A DNA stretch of 7,688 bases. Source: Flavobacteriaceae bacterium. Lineage in GTDB: Bacteria > Bacteroidota > Bacteroidia > Flavobacteriales > Flavobacteriaceae. The translations under genes and the position numbers were made by a program. The DNA is taken from positions 1 through 7,688 of the forward strand of contig NZOY01000078.1 of assembly GCA_002695445.1 (NCBI GenBank), given 5' to 3'. The notes beneath the pieces are model-generated. The model had not been told where the DNA came from and did not search any database. It saw nothing but the letters and a program-made list of their open reading frames with translations. Every line of letters starts with the position of its first letter. Positions within the stretch are counted from its first letter, which is position 1. Shown one piece after another: positions 1 to 5,746 of this stretch.

Positions 1-730
1 TATAAAAACTTTTTCCAGCAGCAGTCATTCGCTCTGGATTTACTCCAAAGTCTTTTTGCAGAATTCTGATAACTGAAACAGAACGTTTAACACTCAAGTC
101 CCAATTGTCCTCAATTCCCTCTATTTTAATCGGAACATTATCAGTATGACCTTCAACCATAAATTCCAATTCAGGTTTATCATTTACAACTTTAGCAACT
201 TTACCGAGCACCTCTTTAGCTTTTCGAGTTACTGAATAACTCCCACTTCTGAATAAAAGTTTATCTGAAATCGATACATATACAACTCCCTTTTCGACAT
301 TTATTTCAATGTCGTCGTCACTCATATTACCTAAAACACCCTTTAAGCTGGTGACTAATGCCAATGTCACTGAATCCTTTTTAGTGACCGCATCCTGCAT
401 TCTTTGAATTTTAATGTCTTTCTCTTTCATGCTTTCAAGGGACTTCTCCAAATTTTCAGCTCCTTTTTGAGATAGGGTAGTAAGATTACCTATGTTGTTG
501 ATGAGATCTTGATTGTTTGCTTGAAGAAAACTAACTCTTTCTCGTAATGTAGATAAACGTGCTTCCACAGCTTCTTTTTCTTCATTACAAGAGTTTAATT
601 TAATTGTTGCGCTATCAAGTAAACTCTTAGTGTTTTGCTGAAGTGTTTCTAGGTCGGCAAATTTTTGCTGAGACACACATGATGAGAGCAAAACACCTGT
701 TATTGTAGCTAATGCAATATACTTTTTCAT
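1..730 (-). CDS. OmpA/MotB-family outer-membrane lipoprotein (partial, C-terminus beyond left edge)
   Basis: 243 codons are visible from an ATG at 728-730, and the frame stays open to the left edge, so the C-terminus is missing. The N-terminus is a lipoprotein signal: MKK, a short hydrophobic run, then a lipobox LLSSC with the acylated Cys at residue 18. Residues about 20-135 are polar and rich in Lys, Glu, Gln and Leu, as expected for a coiled-coil spacer. From about residue 140 an OmpA C-terminal domain follows, with GHTDNVPI (194-201) and NWDLSVKRS (209-217). Asp197 and Arg216 sit where the family contacts peptidoglycan diaminopimelate. The inferred role is a lipid-anchored protein tying an envelope membrane to peptidoglycan. 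The GHTDNVPI...NWDLS pattern resembles MotB, but a lipobox instead of a MotB transmembrane helix, and no flagellar neighbours, argue against a motor stator. It lies 80 bases downstream of the glycosyltransferase and may be cotranscribed with it. Confidence 0.93.
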   Translation of the reverse strand, partial: MKKYIALATITGVLLSSCVSQQKFADLETLQQNTKSLLDSATIKLNSCNEEKEAVEARLSTLRERVSFLQANNQDLINNIGNLTTLSQKGAENLEKSLESMKEKDIKIQRMQDAVTKKDSVTLALVTSLKGVLGNMSDDDIEINVEKGVVYVSISDKLLFRSGSYSVTRKAKEVLGKVAKVVNDKPELEFMVEGHTDNVPIKIEGIEDNWDLSVKRSVSVIRILQKDFGVNPERMTAAGKSFY

Positions 731-749
731 AATTTAGTTTTGATGTTTT

Positions 750-767
750 TTTTTACTTGCGTAAAAA
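750..767 (-). other. Small hairpin with GCAA (GNRA) loop in the leader of the lipoprotein gene
   Basis: On the minus strand TTTTTAC, GCAA, GTAAAAA forms a perfect 7-bp stem closed by a C-G pair over a GCAA loop, which is a GNRA-type tetraloop. It lies 19 bases before the lipoprotein start codon and 43 bases after the glycosyltransferase stop. It is followed on the minus strand by A residues rather than a T-run, so it does not look like an intrinsic terminator. Possible roles are an mRNA-stability or processing element between two cotranscribed genes. Most of the stem is A-T, so chance formation in this AT-rich gap is quite possible. Confidence 0.3.
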
Positions 768-810
768 TAATATAAAAACCGAAAAATGACCTTTAAACAG
801 AGAAGATTTT

Positions 811-1779
811 CTAGTTTTTAGAACATAAATATCTTAATATTAGAGATTTGACCTGATAATAATCCTTTTTTTCTTGATTTATATTTTTTTTTAACTTCAT
901 CTTTCGAATATTTATAAAAAAACTATAATGAGCTGAAAGAACAGCAAATGCATTCTTTAATTCAAGCTTTAATACAAAAAAAATAATAGCAATTCCATCC
1001 CAGGCAATTCTCTCAGTTATTCTAAGAAATCTTTTTTCTGGAAGGTTTTTTAACAATAGGAATAAATTATTTCGAAAGTTCAAATAAGTTTTTTGCGGAG
1101 AAACACTCAATGATCCTCCACCCAAGTGGTAAACTTTACTTTTAAATAATGAATAAACTTCTAGATTTTGATTAAATGCTCTCCAACAAAGATCAATTTC
1201 CTCCATATGCGCAAAAAAATCCTCATCAAAACCACCTAGATATTTAAAGCTCTTCTTCCTAACAAAAAAACAGGCTCCGCTAGCCCAAAAAACTTTACTA
1301 TCTTGATTATACTGACCATTGTCTTTTTCAAGATTATTAAAAATTCTTCCTTTACAATATGGGTAACCCAGGCGATCTATATGACCACCTGCTGCGCCAG
1401 CATATTCAAAATATTCAGGATTGTTTAGGTCCAATATATGTGGTTGAGCTATAGCTGTTTTTGGATTATTTTTAAAATGATTAATAATAGGTGGAAGCCA
1501 ATTTTTTTTTACTAAAACATCATTATTAAGCAAGCAAACTAGTTCAGCATTGATTTTTTCTAATCCACGATTGTAACCACCTGCAAAACCATAATTTTTG
1601 TTCAGTTGAATCAAATTAATCTGTGAATGATTCTTTTTAATGTATTTCTGTGATCCATCAGTAGATGCATTATCTATAATATATATATCCACCTTTTCGC
1701 TATTCTCTATTATTGAGGGTAAAAAACGCTGAAGTAATTTTTTACCATTCCAATTTAAAATTGCAATTGCTAAATTCAT
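811..1779 (-). CDS. Family 2 glycosyltransferase (rhamnosyltransferase-like, WbbL type)
   Basis: This 322-residue protein has a GT-A fold catalytic domain of glycosyltransferase family 2. Visible motifs in order are NWNG (9-12), DNASTDGS (36-43, nucleotide binding), NYGFAGGYNRG (62-72), LLNNDV (83-88, the DXD-equivalent with Asp87 expected to bind the metal), ASGACFFVR (166-174), GGFDEDFFAHMEEIDLCWR (182-200, containing the ED acceptor-site motif) and HLGGGS (218-223). This set is typical of transferases that move a sugar such as rhamnose from a nucleotide donor to a lipid-linked or surface glycan; donor and acceptor cannot be read from sequence. The C-terminal region (about 260-290) is hydrophobic and could hold the enzyme at the inner membrane. 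The start is the only sensible Met, giving MNLAIAILNWNG as in the family. Its ATG is one base after the stop of the upstream HsdR_N gene, implying cotranscription. The stop is TAG at 811-813. Confidence 0.93.
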   Translation of the reverse strand: MNLAIAILNWNGKKLLQRFLPSIIENSEKVDIYIIDNASTDGSQKYIKKNHSQINLIQLNKNYGFAGGYNRGLEKINAELVCLLNNDVLVKKNWLPPIINHFKNNPKTAIAQPHILDLNNPEYFEYAGAAGGHIDRLGYPYCKGRIFNNLEKDNGQYNQDSKVFWASGACFFVRKKSFKYLGGFDEDFFAHMEEIDLCWRAFNQNLEVYSLFKSKVYHLGGGSLSVSPQKTYLNFRNNLFLLLKNLPEKRFLRITERIAWDGIAIIFFVLKLELKNAFAVLSAHYSFFINIRKMKLKKNINQEKKDYYQVKSLILRYLCSKN

Positions 1780-1780
1780 T

Positions 1781-2230
1781 TTAATGGTATTTAAAAGGAG
1801 GTAATTTATCTAAAAAAACATACTTTTTATCTTCAAAATTTATCTTACAGTAGTAATGCTTAAGCCCATTAGTAATCATTATTAAATCGCTTTTTAGTGC
1901 ATAGTTATATTGTGAAATCTGATCAAAAGTTTTTTGAGTAATTTTAACATCAGGTCTTTTGCATTCTACTAAAAGATTGATTTTTCCTCCTTGATTAAAG
2001 CATACGATATCGTATCTTTTTTCTCTTTGATTTACTTTTAATTTCTTTTCTACTTGAATTAGACCTATGGGGTAACCTTTATTATTTATTAAGTACTGCA
2101 CGCAATGTTGCCTAACCCATTCTTCTGGTGTAAGAATAAGCCATTTTTTTCTAATACTATCAAAAATAAAATTTTTATTTTCCTTACTTTTAGTAGGTAG
2201 ATTAAACATTGGGAAATTAAGTTTTTCCAT
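1781..2230 (-). CDS. Orphan HsdR N-terminal-domain protein (PD-(D/E)XK nuclease fold)
   Basis: This small protein (149 residues from the chosen start) matches the type I restriction enzyme R protein N-terminal domain. Numbering from the upstream Met at 2245, motifs are TPEEWVRQ (39-46), RYDIVCF (77-83) with Asp79, and LLVECKRPDV (91-100) giving E94-C-K96. D79...E94-x-K96 is the PD-(D/E)XK nuclease core, and E41 fits the extra upstream Glu. FDQISQY (107-113) is also characteristic. There is no helicase motor, methylase or specificity gene nearby, so this is not a restriction system. Substrate and role are unknown; it may be a DNA nuclease or repair factor. I prefer the Met at 2230, which gives MEKLNFP, because homologues as I recall them begin M-x-KLNFP; the Met at 2245 would add MQFCY and leave only 13 bases to holA. 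It is first in a leftward unit with the glycosyltransferase and back-to-back with holA. Confidence 0.88.
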   Translation of the reverse strand: MEKLNFPMFNLPTKSKENKNFIFDSIRKKWLILTPEEWVRQHCVQYLINNKGYPIGLIQVEKKLKVNQREKRYDIVCFNQGGKINLLVECKRPDVKITQKTFDQISQYNYALKSDLIMITNGLKHYYCKINFEDKKYVFLDKLPPFKYH

Positions 2231-2258
2231 ATAACAAAATTGCATATATTTTTTTAAG

Positions 2259-3260
2259 ATGAGTGAATTTAGACAGATAATGTCGTCAATTGAAAATGAA
2301 GAATATTCTCCATTTTATTTATTGCACGGAGATGAACCATATTTTATTGATAAAATTGAATCTAAAATAACTGATAATTTAATTGATGATTCGTCTCGGT
2401 CATTCGATTATTCATTATTCTATGGAAAAGATGTTAATGCTACTCATATTGTAGAAACTGCAAAACGATTTCCAATGTTATCCTCTCATAATTTGATTGT
2501 TGTCAGGGAAGCCCAAAACCTTGATAAGTCAATGGATATTATTGCAGATTATCTGTTAAGCCCTCAGGTAAAAACAGTTCTGGTAATCTGTTATAAATAT
2601 AAAAAAATTGATAAACGAACAAAACTTTACAAAGCAGCCAAAAAAATTGGAGTGATACTTGAGAGTAATCCACTTTATGATAATAAGTTATCTCCATGGA
2701 TTTTAGGAAAACTAAAAGATTATGGTCTTAATACAGATAATCATGGACTTCAACTTCTTTGTGAGGCATTGGGAAATGATTTAAATAAAATTGAAAAACA
2801 AATTGAAAAGCTTAAAGTTTCAATGGGGGATTTAACGAATATTACTCCTGACTTAATTGAGGAGTATGTTGGCTTCAGTAAAGATTTTAACAATTTTGAA
2901 CTATATAGAGCCCTGGGTAGTCGCGACTTCAGAAAATGTTGTCAAATAGTAAAATATATGTCTGAAAATCCGAAAAATCATCCTCTAATACTTACAATTT
3001 CTGGTTTTTATACTTTTTTTAGAAGATTATTGACTTATCATGGGATTTCAGATAAATCTAACGCAGCAAAAATTTTAGGGATTAATCCATTTTTCTTGAG
3101 GGACTATCACAATGCTAGTCTTCATTTTAATTTAAAACAATCTAGTAAAGCAATTAATTTAGCAATGGAGGCAGACCTTAAAAGCAAGGGAGTAGGAGCA
3201 AAGTCAATTAATCACAGAGGTATTCTTCAAGAACTGTTAGTAAAAGTTTTTACAATTTAA
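2259..3260 (+). CDS. holA: DNA polymerase III subunit delta
   Basis: This 333-residue protein is the delta subunit of the clamp loader, which opens the beta sliding clamp in the cytoplasmic replisome. Its length is close to the usual 330-345. Visible family marks are FYLLHGDEPYFID (19-31), the remnant nucleotide-binding loop of the N-terminal domain, FPMLSSHNLIVVREAQNL (71-88), the strand and helix that follow, EALGNDLNKIEKQIEKL (169-185) in the middle helical domain, and the C-terminal collar helices with EADLKSKG (304-311). Delta does not hydrolyse ATP, so the lack of an intact Walker A is normal. The start gives MSEFRQIMSSIENEEYSPFYLLHG, as expected for Bacteroidota; no ribosome-binding site is evident. 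It is the only plus-strand gene here, diverging from the HsdR_N gene over 28 bases, so its promoter probably lies inside that gene. It converges on the E1 gene with two bases between stop codons. Confidence 0.95.
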   Translation: MSEFRQIMSSIENEEYSPFYLLHGDEPYFIDKIESKITDNLIDDSSRSFDYSLFYGKDVNATHIVETAKRFPMLSSHNLIVVREAQNLDKSMDIIADYLLSPQVKTVLVICYKYKKIDKRTKLYKAAKKIGVILESNPLYDNKLSPWILGKLKDYGLNTDNHGLQLLCEALGNDLNKIEKQIEKLKVSMGDLTNITPDLIEEYVGFSKDFNNFELYRALGSRDFRKCCQIVKYMSENPKNHPLILTISGFYTFFRRLLTYHGISDKSNAAKILGINPFFLRDYHNASLHFNLKQSSKAINLAMEADLKSKGVGAKSINHRGILQELLVKVFTI

Positions 3261-3267
3261 TATTAAA
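3256..3267. repeat. 12-bp perfect palindrome spanning the two convergent stop codons
   Basis: TTTAATATTAAA reads identically on both strands. It contains the holA stop (TAA, 3258-3260) and the E1 stop (TAA on the minus strand, 3263-3265) symmetrically. As an RNA hairpin it would give only a 4-bp A-U stem, too weak for an intrinsic terminator. The symmetry may simply result from two TAA stops facing each other in AT-rich DNA. Confidence 0.4.
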
Positions 3268-5674
3268 GTTTTCGGTATTTATTTGGCATTACCTCATGCA
3301 TTATATTGTATACTTCTTCAAATATATCATCATAAGATGGTTTTGAGAAGTAATCTCCATCTTCTCCGTAAGCAGGTCTATGTGGCTTTGAATTAATAAG
3401 TTTTGGTTGACTATCTAGGTAAGGATATATTTTCTGTTTGTCCATGAGTTGTTGTAAAATGAATGCAGATGCTCCACCTGGCATATCTTCATCAATAATT
3501 ACCAACCTGTTGGTCTTTTCAATACTATCCTTTATTTCACAATCAAGGTCAAAAGGTATTAATGATTGTATGTCAATGACTTCAGCATTTATATCGAAAT
3601 TTTCTAAATCTTTTGCAACCTTTTCAACAATTCTTAGGGTAGAGCCGTATGAAACAAGGGTGATATCAAGTCCAACTTTTAAAATATCGACTTTACCAAT
3701 TGGTAAAGTAAAAACCCCCAAGTTAGATGGCATTTTTTCTTTGATTCTATAGCCATTAAGTGATTCAATTACGATTGCAGGTTGATTGGCCTTTAAAAGA
3801 GTATTGTAAAATCCAGCGGCTTGAGTCATGTTTCTAGGGACGAGAATATGTATTCCTCTCATAAGATTAATGATTCCAGCCATTGGTGATCCAGAGTGCC
3901 AAATACCCTCCAGTCGATGTCCTCTGGTTCGGATAATTAGTGGAGAAAGCTGTCTTCCTTTTGTTCTATAGCTTAATGTTGCCAAATCGTCACTAAGTAT
4001 TTGAATACAGTATAGTATATAGTCTAGGTACTGAATTTCGGCTATTGGCTTGAGACCTCTAAGTGCCATTCCAATTCCTTGACCAATAATAGTTGCCTCC
4101 CGGATTCCTGAATCAGCAACACGAATTTTACCATATTTCTTTTGTAAACCCTCTAAACCTTGATTAACTCCTCCTATTTTTCCACTATCCTGTCCAAATA
4201 TGATTAGGCGATCTTCGCTTTCCATAAGCTTATCAAAATTATCTCTAAGAATAATCCTCCCATCAACCATTTTAGGCTCTTTTGAATATTGAACAGGAAT
4301 TGATTTCACTCTCTCAATTGAATTTATACCCTCGCTGTACAGGTTAGAGGAGAACTTTTCTTGCAATAAGTTTTTTGTTTTATTAATCCAATCCTTAAAA
4401 TTTTCAACTTTAATAAAGCCTTGACGAATTAAAATGTTACGAGTTTTCTTCGCACTAGTCAGAACATCATGGTAAAACAACTCAGTTTTTTCATTAAGTT
4501 CCTTATGAATAATTTTTAAAGCAACATCTTTATTAGTACTTAAAATAAATTCCTCTAAAAATATATTTAGTTCATGCTTAAGTTTAAGAATAGGTTTTTG
4601 ATAATTTCTCCAAGCTGATCTTCTAGCTTCCTTAACCTCCTCTTTTATAGTATTTTCAATTTCAATGAGATCTTTCTCAATTGAAAATCCGTTTGAGAGT
4701 ATCCACTCTCGCATTCTTTTGTTGCAATCATTTTCCTTTTCCCATTCAAGCCTTTCTTCTGATTTATAACGTTCATGGGAGCCAGATGTGGAGTGACCTA
4801 AAGGCTGGGTTAGCTCAGTGACATGAACTAAAACAGGAATATGATTTTCTCTGGCGAGCTTTGATGCATATGAGTATGTTTTAATCAATGCTGGGTAATC
4901 CCAACCTTTGACAGTCATTATTTCTAGGCCACTACCATTTTCTTCCTTATTAAATCCAGATAAGGCTTTTGAAATACTTTGTTTAGTCGTTTGTTGCTCG
5001 TTTTTAACGGAAATACCATAACCGTCATCCCATATACTCATAACAACTGGAATTTGAAGTACTCCAATTGCATTTATAGCCTCAAAGAATAGTCCTTCAC
5101 TTGTGCCAGCATTACCAATTGTTCCCCAGGCAATTTCATTACCATTTTTGGAAAACTTTTCTGATCCTGGAATTTTTAATTTTCTGTAAATTTTAGAGGC
5201 TTGCGCAAGGCCGACAAGTCTAGGCATTTGAGCACCAATTGATGAAACGTCAGAAATGTGATTCTTTTGTTTGGTTTGATCCAGCCAATTTCCATTTTCA
5301 TCAATTAGTTTATTAGAAAAATGTCCCACCATTTGTCTACCAGCAGACATTGGTTCATATTTTACATCTGGATGAGCATAAAGAGCAGCAAAGTGATCCT
5401 CAGGGGTTAAAAATCCTTGTGCCATCAAAAAAGTTTGATCTCTATAATATCCAGATCTAAAATCCCCATTTTCAAAGAAATGATTCATAGCAATTTGAGG
5501 AAGTTCTTTACCGTCTCCAAAGATTCCAAATTTACCTTTTCCGCTTAAAACTTCTCTTCGCCCAAGAACACTCGTTTCTCTACTAAGAACAATAGTATAA
5601 TAATCTTTAAGCACCTTTTTTTTGTAGTCCTCAAAGTTAAAAACAACTGTTTCTTCTTGATTTTTAAAATTCAT
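3263..5674 (-). CDS. Fused alpha/beta 2-oxoacid dehydrogenase E1 component (probably branched-chain/2-oxoisovalerate type)
   Basis: This 803-residue cytoplasmic enzyme joins E1-alpha and E1-beta, normally two polypeptides, in one chain. E1 uses thiamine diphosphate to decarboxylate a 2-oxoacid and passes the acyl group to lipoyl-E2; E2 and E3 are not in the window. The alpha half (about 15-375) has SAGRQMVGHFS (110-120), the diphosphate-site region GNAGTSEG (187-194), WDDGYGIS (215-222) and the phosphorylation-loop-like GHSTSGSHERY (293-303) with the conserved His294. A helical linker (about 380-455) leads to the beta half (about 470-803) with DSGIREATIIGQGIG (521-535), where Glu526 fits the Glu that activates thiamine, then AEIQYLDYI (545-553), IWHSGSP (591-597) and a transketolase C-terminal domain. 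Asn188 and Asp217 occupy the usual Mg2+-ligand positions Asp and Asn, an apparent exchange. Substrate (pyruvate or branched-chain oxoacids) cannot be settled from sequence; the assignment follows how I recall such fused flavobacterial proteins being named. The start follows a 72-base AT-rich gap. Confidence 0.93.
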   Translation of the reverse strand: MNFKNQEETVVFNFEDYKKKVLKDYYTIVLSRETSVLGRREVLSGKGKFGIFGDGKELPQIAMNHFFENGDFRSGYYRDQTFLMAQGFLTPEDHFAALYAHPDVKYEPMSAGRQMVGHFSNKLIDENGNWLDQTKQKNHISDVSSIGAQMPRLVGLAQASKIYRKLKIPGSEKFSKNGNEIAWGTIGNAGTSEGLFFEAINAIGVLQIPVVMSIWDDGYGISVKNEQQTTKQSISKALSGFNKEENGSGLEIMTVKGWDYPALIKTYSYASKLARENHIPVLVHVTELTQPLGHSTSGSHERYKSEERLEWEKENDCNKRMREWILSNGFSIEKDLIEIENTIKEEVKEARRSAWRNYQKPILKLKHELNIFLEEFILSTNKDVALKIIHKELNEKTELFYHDVLTSAKKTRNILIRQGFIKVENFKDWINKTKNLLQEKFSSNLYSEGINSIERVKSIPVQYSKEPKMVDGRIILRDNFDKLMESEDRLIIFGQDSGKIGGVNQGLEGLQKKYGKIRVADSGIREATIIGQGIGMALRGLKPIAEIQYLDYILYCIQILSDDLATLSYRTKGRQLSPLIIRTRGHRLEGIWHSGSPMAGIINLMRGIHILVPRNMTQAAGFYNTLLKANQPAIVIESLNGYRIKEKMPSNLGVFTLPIGKVDILKVGLDITLVSYGSTLRIVEKVAKDLENFDINAEVIDIQSLIPFDLDCEIKDSIEKTNRLVIIDEDMPGGASAFILQQLMDKQKIYPYLDSQPKLINSKPHRPAYGEDGDYFSKPSYDDIFEEVYNIMHEVMPNKYRKL

Positions 5675-5746
5675 ATTATAATATAAAAATACAATTTTGA
5701 GTCTTTTAATAAGTTGAAAATCAGACCAAATTTTAAATTCTCAATT

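Noticed and set aside
750..767. Intrinsic terminator for the glycosyltransferase.
   Set aside because: The stem is almost all A-T and on the transcribed strand is followed by A residues, not a T-run.
1793..1802. AAAAGGAGGT, a perfect Shine-Dalgarno-like sequence on the plus strand.
   Set aside because: It lies antisense within the last codons of the HsdR_N gene (LPPFKYH) and has no plus-strand gene after it. On the minus strand it reads ACCTCC and cannot serve the glycosyltransferase start.
1781..2230. A type I restriction-modification locus.
   Set aside because: Only an HsdR N-terminal-type domain is present; there is no helicase motor, HsdM or HsdS, and the neighbours are a glycosyltransferase and holA.
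3438..3752. A 104-codon open frame on the plus strand.
   Set aside because: It is fully antisense to the conserved transketolase C-terminal part of E1, its translation is Ser-rich with no recognisable domain, and the E1 frame explains the sequence.
5673..5684. 12-bp palindrome ATATTATAATAT touching the E1 start codon, as a possible operator.
   Set aside because: It is pure A and T in a nearly pure A/T leader, so such palindromes are expected by chance, and no second copy was seen.
5675..5746. A Bacteroidota-type promoter (TTG, about 20 bases, TAnnTTTG) for E1.
   Set aside because: TTG triplets are present, but no TAnnTTTG box occurs at suitable spacing; the closest match (AAAATTTG) lacks a paired upstream box.
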